Assembly: GCA_038237745.1 (NCBI GenBank)
Contig: JBBRYJ010000010.1
Location: 72,557-136,556, forward strand
Origin: DASQEH01 sp038237745
GTDB lineage: Bacteria > Actinomycetota > Actinomycetes > Propionibacteriales > Nocardioidaceae
Length of the DNA: 64,000 nt
Direction of reading: 5' to 3'
Part shown: one piece after another, positions 18,860-28,166 of the stretch
Layout of the letters: each line of letters starts with the position of its first letter
Numbering within the stretch: the first letter of the stretch is position 1
Position numbers and translations under genes: made by a program
The notes under the pieces: model-generated
What the model saw: only the letters and a program-made list of their open reading frames with translations
Databases searched by the model: none
What the model was told of the DNA's origin: nothing

Positions 18860-20289
18860 CGAGATGACTCTCCCTTCGTGCCGACGGAGCTGAGCAGAGC
18901 GAGCACCGCTGAGGCGACGGCAGTGACGTCGCCGGCTCCGAGGGTGAGGACCACGTCACCGGCAGCGGCGCGTTCCGCGACGTGGACTGCAGCCCGGGAC
19001 CAGACCGGCTCGAAGACGACGTGCGACGGCCCGAGGGGCACAGCAGCACTGACGAGTCCTCCGTCGACGTCCAGATCCGGCTGTTCGCGGGCCGCGTAGA
19101 CATCCATCACCACGACCTCGTCCGCTGCGCCGAGTGCGCGCCCCATCTCTGCTCCGAAGATCCGGGTGCGGCTGAAGAGATGGGGCTGGAAGCAGACGAC
19201 CAGTCGTCCGCTACCGGCGATGGTCCTCGCAGCCGCGAGGTCGGCGGCGATCTCGCTCGGATGGTGGGCGTAGCTGTCGAACACTCGTATGCCGGACGCC
19301 TCGCCCCTGAGCTCCATACGCCGACCGCTGCCCTGGAATTGGCCGAGTCCTGCAGCGATCTCATCGAAGCCGAACCCGAGCTGCAGTCCCGCGGCCAGCG
19401 CCGCGAGCGAGTCGACCGCGTAGTGGAGCCCGGGCACGCGGAGGCTGACTATCCCGAGCATCGCCGGACCGCTCCAGACGGCGTACGAGGAGGTCGTTCC
19501 CTCGAAGGCGATGTCTCGCGCCTGCAGGTCACAGCCCGGGTCGCGGCCGACTGTGACGACCGTGACCTGCGACGGAGCGACGCCGGCCAGCCGGGCAGCA
19601 CCGGGGTCGTCGACGCAGCAGACGAGAAAGCCCCCCGGCTCGATGCGGTCGAGGAAGGCGTCGAACACGGCGGCGTACGCCTCGGGAGTGCCGAAGCTGT
19701 CGAGGTGGTCGGCCTCGATGTTCGTGACGACTGCTCCGTACGGGGTGTACGCGAGGATTGCCCGGTCGCTCTCGTCGCCTTCGGCCACAAAGATGCGCCC
19801 TGTTCCGGCCGCCGCGTTCAGGCCCGAGGCGTTGAGAGTCGACCCGATGGCGTACGAGGGGTCGGCGCCGCAGGCAAGCAAAGCGGTCGTGAGCATCGCT
19901 GTCGTCGTGGTCTTCCCGTGGGTACCCGTGACGACGACCGACCGGCGTCCGAGCAGCACCGACTGGACGGCAGCCGAGCGCGGCCAGACCCGCAGCCCCA
20001 GCGACTGCGCGCGCATGACCTCCGGGTTGTCGGCCGGGATGGCGGTGGAGACCACGACAGTGTCAGCGCCGTCGACCTGGGAGGCCGCATGGCCGACGTA
20101 GCAGGTGACGCCGACCTCACGCAGCGACTCGAGGGCCGCGGAGTCCTGTGCGTCGCTTCCGCTGACGACGACTCCCCGTCCGACCATGACCCTCGCGAGA
20201 CCGGAGAGCGCGGCTCCGCCGAGACCGACGAAGTGCACATGCCCAAGCTCCTCTGCCGCCACGATGCTGGTCGGTGCCTCGACGTTCAC
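18856..20289 (-). CDS. murC: UDP-N-acetylmuramate--L-alanine ligase
   Basis: MurC adds the first amino acid of the stem peptide to UDP-MurNAc, using ATP. From the GTG at 20289 it has 477 residues; this start forms a GTGA overlap with the murG stop. The N-terminal nucleotide-binding block HFVGLGGAALSGLA (19-32) and the ATP loop GTHGKTTT (122-129) are clear, and the central and C-terminal Mur-ligase domains follow (EADHLDSFG, then SYAHHPSEIAADL near 340). A longer open frame continues upstream through murG in another frame and is not coding. Confidence 0.95.
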   Translation of the reverse strand: MNVEAPTSIVAAEELGHVHFVGLGGAALSGLARVMVGRGVVVSGSDAQDSAALESLREVGVTCYVGHAASQVDGADTVVVSTAIPADNPEVMRAQSLGLRVWPRSAAVQSVLLGRRSVVVTGTHGKTTTTAMLTTALLACGADPSYAIGSTLNASGLNAAAGTGRIFVAEGDESDRAILAYTPYGAVVTNIEADHLDSFGTPEAYAAVFDAFLDRIEPGGFLVCCVDDPGAARLAGVAPSQVTVVTVGRDPGCDLQARDIAFEGTTSSYAVWSGPAMLGIVSLRVPGLHYAVDSLAALAAGLQLGFGFDEIAAGLGQFQGSGRRMELRGEASGIRVFDSYAHHPSEIAADLAAARTIAGSGRLVVCFQPHLFSRTRIFGAEMGRALGAADEVVVMDVYAAREQPDLDVDGGLVSAAVPLGPSHVVFEPVWSRAAVHVAERAAAGDVVLTLGAGDVTAVASAVLALLSSVGTKGESSR

Positions 20290-21368
20290 GACGCGACCTC
20301 GAGGGCCATGTCCGCGAGCGCCTCGTCGGCGTCTCGACGGACCACGCCCGCTCCAGCCAGGCTCATCGCCGCCAGCCGTGCCGGGTCCGTCGCCAGCGCT
20401 GGAACGTGTCGCCGCACCCACTCCGGCGAGAAGTCGGCGTCCGTCACCAGCAGCGCACCCCCGGCGGCTACGACGGCGGCCGCGTTGAGCGCCTGCTCCC
20501 CATTGCCGATCGGAAGCGGTACGAACACCGCGGGTAGCCCGAGCGAAGAGGTCTCGGTGACGGAGCTCGCGCCGGACCGCCCGACAACGAGGTCGGCCGC
20601 CGCGTAGGCGAGCTCCATCTGCTCGACGAACGGGACCACGACGTACGGCGGGTCGCTCGCCCTCCGCCCGCCGGGTGCCACCTGGCCGAGCGGTCCGCTC
20701 ACGTGGAGCACCTGGACGCCCGCCGCCGAGAGAGCCTCGGCCGCTGCGCCCACACTGTCGTTGATGCGCCGCGCGCCCTGGGAGCCACCGGTGACGAGCA
20801 GGGTCGGCAGGTCCGGCTCCAGCCCGAAGTGCTCCCGCGCCGACGAGCGCATCGCCGGGCGGTCGAGAGTCGAGATGGCGCGTCGGATGGGCAGCCCGAT
20901 GAGAGTCGCGTGCGGGAGCGGTGTGTCGGGGAACGAGGTCGCCACGTGACGGGTGCACCAGGCCGCGCCGAGGCGGTTGGCAAGACCGGGGCGGGCGTTG
21001 CCCTCGTGGATGACTAGCGGAGTCCTCGTCCTACGTGCCACCAGGTAGGCGGGGGTACAGACGTAGCCGCCGAAGCCGACGATCACGTGTGGCCGGTTCC
21101 GGTCGACGACCTCACGGGTCGCCGCCACAGCGAGGCGAAGTCGCCCCGGCACGCGCAGAAGGTCGACGGAGGGCCGGCGAGGCAGCGGAACGGGCGGAAT
21201 CAGCTCGAGTGCATAACCGGCAGCCGGGATCGCCCGTGTCTCGATGCCGCGTTCGGTGCCCAGACAGGTGATCTCGACGTCCGGAAGCCGCCGCCGAAGC
21301 GCGTCGGCGGTCGCGATGAGTGGCGAGGTGTGGCCTGCCGTGCCGCCTCCCACGAGCAGGACCCGCAC
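20286..21368 (-). CDS. murG: UDP-GlcNAc:lipid I GlcNAc transferase
   Basis: MurG converts lipid I to lipid II on the inner face of the membrane. The GTG at 21368, behind an AGGGAGGG ribosome site, gives 360 residues. The GT-B fold signatures are present: GGGTAGHTSP (7-16), HEGNARPGLANR (usually HEQN, so G replaces Q), TGGSQGA and the UDP-GlcNAc site GRSGASSVTE with IGNGEQALNA. The gene starts eight bases after the ftsW stop and overlaps murC by four bases. Confidence 0.95.
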   Translation of the reverse strand: MRVLLVGGGTAGHTSPLIATADALRRRLPDVEITCLGTERGIETRAIPAAGYALELIPPVPLPRRPSVDLLRVPGRLRLAVAATREVVDRNRPHVIVGFGGYVCTPAYLVARRTRTPLVIHEGNARPGLANRLGAAWCTRHVATSFPDTPLPHATLIGLPIRRAISTLDRPAMRSSAREHFGLEPDLPTLLVTGGSQGARRINDSVGAAAEALSAAGVQVLHVSGPLGQVAPGGRRASDPPYVVVPFVEQMELAYAAADLVVGRSGASSVTETSSLGLPAVFVPLPIGNGEQALNAAAVVAAGGALLVTDADFSPEWVRRHVPALATDPARLAAMSLAGAGVVRRDADEALADMALEVAS

Positions 21369-21376
21369 AACCCTCC

Positions 21377-22615
21377 CTATCGTCCGCGAACGGCTGCCAC
21401 GAGACGCCGTCCCCCCGAGCGCCTCGTCCGCAGCGCCGCCGCCGCACCGGGCTCCGAGCGAGCGAAGGACAGCAGCAGACCGAGCGCCACGAGCGTCGGC
21501 AGCAACGCAGACCCACCGTAGGAGAGCAGGGGCAGTGGGATGCCGATGACCGGTAGCAGCCCGAGCACCATCCCGATGTTGATGAGTGCCTGACCGAGCA
21601 GCCACACGACGATCCCTGAGGCGGCGTACCGCACGAACGTGTCCGTGGTGCGGCTGGCGATCCTGATACCTGCGTAGGCGAGCGTGAGGAAGAGCGCCAG
21701 AACGACGAGAGTTCCGAACAGGCCGAGCTCCTCGCCGATGATGGCGAAGATGTAGTCGGTATGCGCCTCAGGCAGTCCGCCCCACTTCTGGTTGCTCGCA
21801 CCGATACCCCGTCCCCAGAGCCCTCCGGTTGCCAGCGCGAAGAAGCCGTGGCTCGCCTGCCAGCCGTTGCCGCTGTAGTCGCCGATCGGATTGAGGAAGC
21901 TGGTCAGCCTGGAGACCCTTTCGTGGCTGGTGGTGGCGAGACCGAAGGCGAGCACCCCCACCGTGAGAGCCGAGCCGACGAAGAGCTTGGCCGGTGCCCC
22001 GATGACCCACAGCAGGCCGAGCACGATCGCGAACAGGACGAGCGCCGTGCCGAGGTCGCCCTGGCCGACGACCAGCCCGACCACCACCACGCAGACAGGC
22101 ATCATCGGGATCAGCAGGTGACGCCACTGGCTGAGAAGCCTGCCCTTGCGGGCGTAGACATCCGCGCACCACAGGATGAGCGCGAGCTTCACGAACTCCG
22201 ACGGCTGGAGCTGGAATGGCCCGCCGATCGAGATCCAGTTGCGGTTGCCGTTGACCTGCACCCCTATCGAGGGGACGTACGTCAGCGCCACGAACGCCGT
22301 CGACCCGAGGAGGGCGGGCCAGGACAGCGCACGTACAAGACGGAGCGGCAGCCTCGACGCCACCCAGGCGATCGGGACCCCTGCGGCCACCCAGATGGCT
22401 TGGCGGAGGAACACAGCGTAGGAGCTGTCATAGATCCGCAGGGAGTAGACGCTCGACGCGCTCAGCACCATGAGTAGACCCAGCGACAGGAGCAGGCCGC
22501 TGACCCCCAGCACCAGGTGATAGGACGTCAGCGGTCGGTCCAGCACCCGTTTGACCGACGCCAGGACACCGTCGCCGTCGGCCGATGTCCAGCGTTCCCC
22601 GCTTGCGGTCGCCAC
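21377..22615 (-). CDS. ftsW: SEDS glycosyltransferase FtsW
   Basis: FtsW polymerises lipid II at the septum together with FtsI. The chosen GTG at 22615 has GGAAGGA five bases upstream and gives 412 residues with about ten transmembrane helices. Family blocks are visible: NGNRNWISIGGPFQLQPSE, GQGDLGTALVL, YIFAIIGEELG and GIPLPLLSYGGSAL. The C-terminus is short and basic. It lies between murD and murG. Confidence 0.95.
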   Translation of the reverse strand: MATASGERWTSADGDGVLASVKRVLDRPLTSYHLVLGVSGLLLSLGLLMVLSASSVYSLRIYDSSYAVFLRQAIWVAAGVPIAWVASRLPLRLVRALSWPALLGSTAFVALTYVPSIGVQVNGNRNWISIGGPFQLQPSEFVKLALILWCADVYARKGRLLSQWRHLLIPMMPVCVVVVGLVVGQGDLGTALVLFAIVLGLLWVIGAPAKLFVGSALTVGVLAFGLATTSHERVSRLTSFLNPIGDYSGNGWQASHGFFALATGGLWGRGIGASNQKWGGLPEAHTDYIFAIIGEELGLFGTLVVLALFLTLAYAGIRIASRTTDTFVRYAASGIVVWLLGQALINIGMVLGLLPVIGIPLPLLSYGGSALLPTLVALGLLLSFARSEPGAAAALRTRRSGGRRLVAAVRGR

Positions 22616-22664
22616 ATCTGTCCTTCCGGTGCGGTCGGCCGAGCAGCACTCGGCGAGGTCGGTG

Positions 22665-24122
22665 TCAACGTTCGCGCAGTCGCCCGACTGCGGCGACGAA
22701 AGCGTCACCGCGGGCGGAGTAGTCCGTGAACAGGTCCTGGGACGCACAGGCGGGGGCCAGCAGCACGGTGTCACCGGTGACGGCGACCGATGCTGCGGCC
22801 ACCACGGCGCGTTCCATCACCCCAGTGTCGGTGTCGTCGAGCGTGATCACCGGGACATCCGGTGCGTGTCGCGCCAGCGAGGCGGCAATCTGGTCGCGGT
22901 CGGCGCCGAGCAGCACCGCGGCGCGCAGCCGCGGCTGCACCGCCGCGACGAGATCGTCGAAGCTGGCTCCCTTGGCCAGGCCACCGGCGATCCATACCGA
23001 GGACTCGAAGGCCGTCAGCGACGCCAATGCTGCGTGCGGGTTGGTCGCCTTGGAGTCGTCGACGTACGCGACACCTGCCACGTCGGCTACCTTCGTGATC
23101 CGGTGCCGGTCAGGTATGAACGTCGTCAGGCCCCGACGCACCGCTGCCAGAGACACACCGTGCGCCCGCGCCAGAGACGCCGCGGCCAGCGCGTTCGCCA
23201 CGTTGTGGGGCGCCCCCGTCGGAACCTCGGCGACCTCGGCGAGCTCAGCGGCGTTGCGGTCGCGACCCTCGATGAAGGCGCGGTCGGCCAGCACGTTGTC
23301 CACGACGCCGAGCATTCCGACCGCCGGGACGCCGAGCGTGAAGCCGATCGCCCGGCACCCCTCGACGACCTCGGCCTCCTCGACCATGCGCAACGTGCTC
23401 GGGTCGTCGACGTTGTAGACGCAGGCGACCTGGCACGCGTGGTAGATCCGCGCTTTGGCATCGCTGTAGCGCTGGAACGTCTCGTGCCAGGAGAGATGGT
23501 CGGGTGCCACGTTGAGGACAGCCGCCGAGTGCGCCGACAGCGAGGCCATCCAGTGCAGCTGGTGCGACGAGAGCTCGACGGCGATGACGTCGTACGGATC
23601 AGGGTTCATCACGACCTCGCACATTGCCAGCCCGACGTTGCCACCCGCGACCGCCTTGAGTCCCTCGGCGAGCAGCATGCTCTCGAGCATGCGGACCGTG
23701 GTGGTCTTGCCGTTGGTGCCGGTGATGCACAACCAGGGACTGGGCGCCTCCGGGTCCCGTATCCTCCAGGCAAGCTCCACCTCACCCCAGACCGGGACAT
23801 CGAGGGCCTTGCTCGCGGCGAAGAGCTCGGCGCGCGGGGGCCAGCCTGGCGAGGTGACGACGACATCGACGTCGACCGGGAGCGTCTCGCCGGCCCCGGG
23901 TCCGAGCCGCACGTCGACGCCCAGGATCTCCAACAGCGTGGCCTTGTCGGAGGTGACGTCGTCGACCCGGTCCTCGACCACCGTGACCCTCGCTCCGAGA
24001 TGTTGCAGCGCATCGGCCGCCGCGAAGCCCGACACCCCGAGGCCGGCGACGAGTGCGTGGACCTGGGCCCACTCGGAGTAACGGCCGGCCGTACCGAGCC
24101 AGCCGAGCGTGGGCCGGGTCAT
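22665..24122 (-). CDS. murD: UDP-N-acetylmuramoyl-L-alanine--D-glutamate ligase
   Basis: MurD adds D-glutamate to UDP-MurNAc-L-Ala. The 485-residue protein has the N-terminal dinucleotide-like fold (LVAGLGVSGFAAADAL), the ATP loop ITGTNGKTTT near residue 134, and central and C-terminal Mur-ligase blocks (NVAPDHLSWH, DDSKATNPHAAL, LLAPACASQD). It begins four bases after the mraY stop. The first 20 residues (to EWAQ) are longer than in many homologues, and a slightly later start is possible. Confidence 0.95.
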   Translation of the reverse strand: MTRPTLGWLGTAGRYSEWAQVHALVAGLGVSGFAAADALQHLGARVTVVEDRVDDVTSDKATLLEILGVDVRLGPGAGETLPVDVDVVVTSPGWPPRAELFAASKALDVPVWGEVELAWRIRDPEAPSPWLCITGTNGKTTTVRMLESMLLAEGLKAVAGGNVGLAMCEVVMNPDPYDVIAVELSSHQLHWMASLSAHSAAVLNVAPDHLSWHETFQRYSDAKARIYHACQVACVYNVDDPSTLRMVEEAEVVEGCRAIGFTLGVPAVGMLGVVDNVLADRAFIEGRDRNAAELAEVAEVPTGAPHNVANALAAASLARAHGVSLAAVRRGLTTFIPDRHRITKVADVAGVAYVDDSKATNPHAALASLTAFESSVWIAGGLAKGASFDDLVAAVQPRLRAAVLLGADRDQIAASLARHAPDVPVITLDDTDTGVMERAVVAAASVAVTGDTVLLAPACASQDLFTDYSARGDAFVAAVGRLRER

Positions 24123-24126
24123 AGGG

Positions 24127-25191
24127 TCATACCGCAGCGACCCACTGGGCGTAGAACATCCCTAGGCCGATTGCGACGCAGATGCCACAGATGATCCAGA
24201 AACGGATCACGATCGTCACCTCCGCCCATCCGAGCAGCTCGAAGTGGTGCTGGAGTGGCGCCATCCGGAAGAGCCGTTTGCCCTTGGTGACCTTGAAGTA
24301 GCCCACCTGGAGGATCACCGACAAGGTGATGAGCGCGAAGAGCCCACCGAGGACGAGCAGCAGCATCTCCGTCCTGGTCATCACGGCTAGCCCCGCCATC
24401 GCACCACCGAGCGACAGCGAGCCGGTGTCTCCCATGAAGATCGCAGCAGGTGACGCGTTCCACCAGAGAAAGCCGAAGCACGCGCCGGTGAGGGCCGCCG
24501 TCACCACGGCGAGGTCGAGCGGGTCACGGATCTCGTTGTAGCACTGTGGGCCTGGGGTGATCTCACAGAACTGGTTGTTCTGCCAGATCCCGACGAGCGT
24601 GTACGCGGCGAACACCATCATGGAGCTTCCGGTGGCGAGCCCGTCGAGCCCGTCGGTCAGGTTGACGGCGTTGCTCGCACCGGCGATCATCACCAGCACC
24701 CAGATGATCACCAGCACGGTCGGGAGCTTCCAGTCGACGACCCTGATGAAGGAGATCGCCGGGGACGCAGGGGTGTTCCCCCGGCTGTCGGGGAAGTGCA
24801 GGGACAGCCACCCGAAGGCGACGGCGACGAAGGTCTGCCCACCGAACTTCGCCTTGCTGCGAAGTCCCAAGCTTCGCTGCTTGACGATCTTGATGTAGTC
24901 GTCGACGAACCCGACAGCGCCCAGACCCACGATCAGGAAGAGGAGCAGCAGTGCCGATGCCGACGGCGCGTCGCGCAAGATCAGCTTGGCAGTGAAATAG
25001 GCGAAGACGACAGCGACGATGACTACCAGCCCGCCCATCGTCGGCGTTCCCCGCTTCGTATGGTGGGAGGTCGGGCCGTCATCGCGGATCAGCTGCCCGT
25101 ACCCGAGCTTGGCGAGGACCGAGATCGCGGACCGCGTGCCAACGAGCGTCCCGATGAGCCCGAGCGCTCCGGCGAACAGAAGTGCCCTCAT
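24127..25191 (-). CDS. mraY: Phospho-MurNAc-pentapeptide transferase
   Basis: MraY attaches phospho-MurNAc-pentapeptide to undecaprenyl phosphate, making lipid I. It has 354 residues from the ATG at 25191, which overlaps the murF stop (ATGA), and about ten transmembrane helices. The catalytic and Mg-binding blocks are intact: FVDDYIKI, NLTDGLDGLA, FMGDTGSLSLGG and the LQHHFE motif near the C-terminus. The cytoplasmic loops place these toward the nucleotide substrate. Confidence 0.96.
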   Translation of the reverse strand: MRALLFAGALGLIGTLVGTRSAISVLAKLGYGQLIRDDGPTSHHTKRGTPTMGGLVVIVAVVFAYFTAKLILRDAPSASALLLLFLIVGLGAVGFVDDYIKIVKQRSLGLRSKAKFGGQTFVAVAFGWLSLHFPDSRGNTPASPAISFIRVVDWKLPTVLVIIWVLVMIAGASNAVNLTDGLDGLATGSSMMVFAAYTLVGIWQNNQFCEITPGPQCYNEIRDPLDLAVVTAALTGACFGFLWWNASPAAIFMGDTGSLSLGGAMAGLAVMTRTEMLLLVLGGLFALITLSVILQVGYFKVTKGKRLFRMAPLQHHFELLGWAEVTIVIRFWIICGICVAIGLGMFYAQWVAAV

Positions 25192-26588
25192 CGCACCTCC
25201 ACCGGCTCCTCGAGCAGGGCGAGCGCGACGGTCTCCAGCCCGGCCGCCCGGGACGCCTTGACGAGGACCAGGTCGCCCTCCCGCGCCTCGTCGCGCAGGT
25301 AGCCCGCCGCCGCCGCCGGATCCGCGAGGATCACCGCCTCCCCGTCCCATGAGGTCTCGCGTGCGGCGCCGACCTGGATGGAACGGGCAGCCTCGCCGAC
25401 GACGACGAGGTCGGTGACACCCAGCTGCGCCGCCAGCCGGCCGACCTGCTCGTGCTCGCGGTCTGCAGCCTGCCCCAGCTCGCGCATCTCCCCGAGTACG
25501 GCGAAGGTCCGCCGCCCGGCGCGGCTCCTGCTGCCAAGGGCGGCCAGGGTCTGCAACGCGGCACGCATGCTGTCGGGGTTGGCGTTGTACGCATCGTTGA
25601 TGACGGTGACACCACGCCCGCTCGTCGCCATCTGCATCCGCCACGGGGAGCGGGCCGATACCGAGGAGAGCGTGTCGCAGACTGCGTCGAATGTCATCCC
25701 GCAGCTCACCGCCGCGGCCGCGGCGGCTGCCGCGTTGACCGCGTGGTGCTCACCCACGAGAGGAACGGTCACCACCCGCTCGGCGCCGACGTACGCCAGC
25801 CGGAAACGGACGTGACCGACGTCGTCGAGCTGAACGTCGGCCAGGCGCATGTCTGCATCGCGGTCTCGTCCGAAGGAGGTGACGAGGGCAGGCGTCCGGC
25901 TCCGCATTCCGGCGACGCGCTCGTCGTCGGCGTTGAGCACGGCCACACCGTCCGAGGGAAGAGCCTCGACCAGCTCCCCCTTCGCACGGGCGATGTCGAG
26001 CCGAGAGCCGAACTCGCCGAGGTGCGCGACGCCCACGTTCAAGACGATCCCGAGCTTCGGGCGCACCATCTCCGCGAGCGCCCGGATGTGGCCGCGTCCG
26101 CGAGCTCCCATCTCGACCACCAGGTAGCGGGTCGCGTCATCGGCGCGAAGGACTGTCAGCGGGACGCCGATCTCGTTGTTGAAGGACCCGGCCGAAGCGA
26201 CGGTCGCACCCCGCATCTCCAGCAGCTGGGCCAGGATGTCCTTGCAGCCGGTCTTGCCCTGAGAGCCCGTGATACCCACGACGGTGGCACCGGTCAACCG
26301 CGAGACGACATGGCTCGCAAGTGCGCCGATCGCGCTCACACAGTCGGCGACGACGACTCCCGGAAGGCCGAGCGGGCGCTGCGACAGCACCGCGGACGCT
26401 CCGGCATCGACTGCCGCCGCGGCGTAGTCGTGTCCGTCTACGCGCTCTCCGGGCACTGCCACGAAGAGCCCACCAGGCTCGGCTCTCCGAGAGTCCACGA
26501 AAGCAGGCCCGGTCACCCGGATGTCGCGAGTACCGATGACCGAGCCGGCCACCACGTCGGCGACCTCCGCTACCGTCATGGCGATCAC
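25188..26588 (-). CDS. murF: UDP-MurNAc-tripeptide--D-alanyl-D-alanine ligase
   Basis: MurF adds D-Ala-D-Ala to complete the pentapeptide. The 466-residue protein keeps the N-terminal substrate domain (FVDSRRAEPGGLFVAVPG), the ATP loop and the family blocks VEMGARGRGHI and INDAYNANPDSM. The ATP loop reads TGSQGKTGCKD, where relatives usually have T or S after KT; the P-loop lysine is kept, so activity is expected. It overlaps both murE and mraY by four bases. Confidence 0.95.
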   Translation of the reverse strand: MIAMTVAEVADVVAGSVIGTRDIRVTGPAFVDSRRAEPGGLFVAVPGERVDGHDYAAAAVDAGASAVLSQRPLGLPGVVVADCVSAIGALASHVVSRLTGATVVGITGSQGKTGCKDILAQLLEMRGATVASAGSFNNEIGVPLTVLRADDATRYLVVEMGARGRGHIRALAEMVRPKLGIVLNVGVAHLGEFGSRLDIARAKGELVEALPSDGVAVLNADDERVAGMRSRTPALVTSFGRDRDADMRLADVQLDDVGHVRFRLAYVGAERVVTVPLVGEHHAVNAAAAAAAAVSCGMTFDAVCDTLSSVSARSPWRMQMATSGRGVTVINDAYNANPDSMRAALQTLAALGSRSRAGRRTFAVLGEMRELGQAADREHEQVGRLAAQLGVTDLVVVGEAARSIQVGAARETSWDGEAVILADPAAAAGYLRDEAREGDLVLVKASRAAGLETVALALLEEPVEVR

Positions 26589-28147
26589 TGCGGCCCGACG
26601 CCCGCGACGATGCCCTCGAGGATCTCGGCCGCGACGTCACGGTCGTCGAACGGCAACGTCTCGCCCGCGACCTCCTGGCCGGACTCGTGCCCCTTCCCCG
26701 CGATCAGCACCGTGTCACCCGGGTGCGCTGAGCCGAGGGCTCGACGAATCGCGGCCCGTCGGTCACCGATCTCGAGCACCCGACCAGCCTGCCCGGCCGC
26801 CTCGGCTCCGGCGACGATCTCGGCCCGGATGGCTGCGGCGTCCTCGCTGCGCGGGTTGTCGTCGGTCACGAGGACGAGGTCGGCGAGCCGGGCGGCGATC
26901 TCCCCCATGATCGGTCGCTTGCCACGGTCCCGCTCCCCACCGGCGCCGATGACGACGATGAGGGCGCCCCTGGTCACCGGGCGCAGGGACTCGAGGATGG
27001 CCCTGACGGCGTCCGGCTTGTGGGCGTAGTCGACGAGGACGGTGAAGGGCTGGCCGCGATCAACCCTCTGCATGCGTCCTGCCACCGGCGCTGCTGCGGC
27101 GACACCCTTGGCCGCCGCCTCCATCTCGACGCCGACCTCGCCGAGCGAGGCAAGGGCACACACGGCGTTGGCGACGTTGAAGTCGCCCGGCATCGCGACT
27201 GCCGAGACGACCCGTCGCCCGTCCGGGCCTGTCACGGCGAACGTCGTACCGGCCTCGTCGGCGTCGAGCGTCGTACCGGTCCAGTCGGCCTCACGGCCTT
27301 GCGTGGAGAACGTCCGGATCTCGACGTGCGGGTGGTCGACCAGCCGCCGCCCGTACTCGTCGTCGATGTTGACGAGCGCCCGTCTCGTCCGGACGCTCGT
27401 GAAGAGGTCGGACTTCACCGCGAAGTACTCGTCCATGTCGGCGTGGAAGTCGAGATGGTCCCTACCCAGGTTCGTGAACACCGAAAGGTCGAACAGGACA
27501 CCGTCGACGCGGCCCATCACCAGTGCGTGGCTGGAGACCTCGAGCGCACAGACGTCCACACTTCTCTCGACCATGACGGCGAACAGCGCATGCAGGTCCG
27601 GGGCCTCGGGCGTCGTGAGACTGCTCGAGACGGCCACCCCGTCGATCCACGTACCCATCGTGCCGATGACAGCGCTTCGCCGTCCGGCGGCCTCCAGTCC
27701 TGCGACGACCAGTTGGGTGGTCGTGGTCTTGCCCTGCGTCCCGGTGACGGCGATCAGCGTGAGGCGCGATGCCGGTCGGCCGTAGATCGCTGCCGCTGCC
27801 GCGCCCAAGACCCGTCGCGGCGCCTCTACGACGATCATCGGCAGCCCGAGGTCACGGACCCGGTCAGCCCCCCTCGGGTCCGTCAGAGCAGCGACGGCGC
27901 CACGACCAGCGGCGTCTGCCGCGAACTCGGCTCCATGCGTGCGGGTCCCGGGAAGCGCGGCGTACATGTCGCCCTTCTGCACAGATCTCGAGCTGAGCGT
28001 GAGGCCCCGCACCTGCGTGCCGACGTCCCCTTCGAGGCTCGTCCGACCCTCGGCGATCCCGGCGACGACGGCGCGGAGCTGGTCCAACGAGACCGGTGCA
28101 ACCCACGCCGGTCTGGTTGGCATCGTCACCGGTCGCCCAAGGCCCAC
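26585..28147 (-). CDS. murE: UDP-MurNAc-dipeptide--diaminopimelate ligase
   Basis: MurE adds the third residue of the stem peptide. The 520-residue protein has the ATP loop TGTQGKTTTT, FTNLGRDHLDFH, the carbamylated-lysine region and the specificity motif DNPRSED. DNPR marks diaminopimelate-using enzymes rather than lysine types, though it does not tell meso- from LL-DAP. The usual Pro after SED is Ala here. The GTG at 28147 is preceded by TAGCCT and six bases, a leaderless arrangement; an in-frame ATG eight codons later is an alternative. It starts 19 bases after ftsI ends. Confidence 0.94.
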   Translation of the reverse strand: MGLGRPVTMPTRPAWVAPVSLDQLRAVVAGIAEGRTSLEGDVGTQVRGLTLSSRSVQKGDMYAALPGTRTHGAEFAADAAGRGAVAALTDPRGADRVRDLGLPMIVVEAPRRVLGAAAAAIYGRPASRLTLIAVTGTQGKTTTTQLVVAGLEAAGRRSAVIGTMGTWIDGVAVSSSLTTPEAPDLHALFAVMVERSVDVCALEVSSHALVMGRVDGVLFDLSVFTNLGRDHLDFHADMDEYFAVKSDLFTSVRTRRALVNIDDEYGRRLVDHPHVEIRTFSTQGREADWTGTTLDADEAGTTFAVTGPDGRRVVSAVAMPGDFNVANAVCALASLGEVGVEMEAAAKGVAAAAPVAGRMQRVDRGQPFTVLVDYAHKPDAVRAILESLRPVTRGALIVVIGAGGERDRGKRPIMGEIAARLADLVLVTDDNPRSEDAAAIRAEIVAGAEAAGQAGRVLEIGDRRAAIRRALGSAHPGDTVLIAGKGHESGQEVAGETLPFDDRDVAAEILEGIVAGVGPQ

Positions 28148-28166
28148 ATGGTGAGGCTATCGACGC

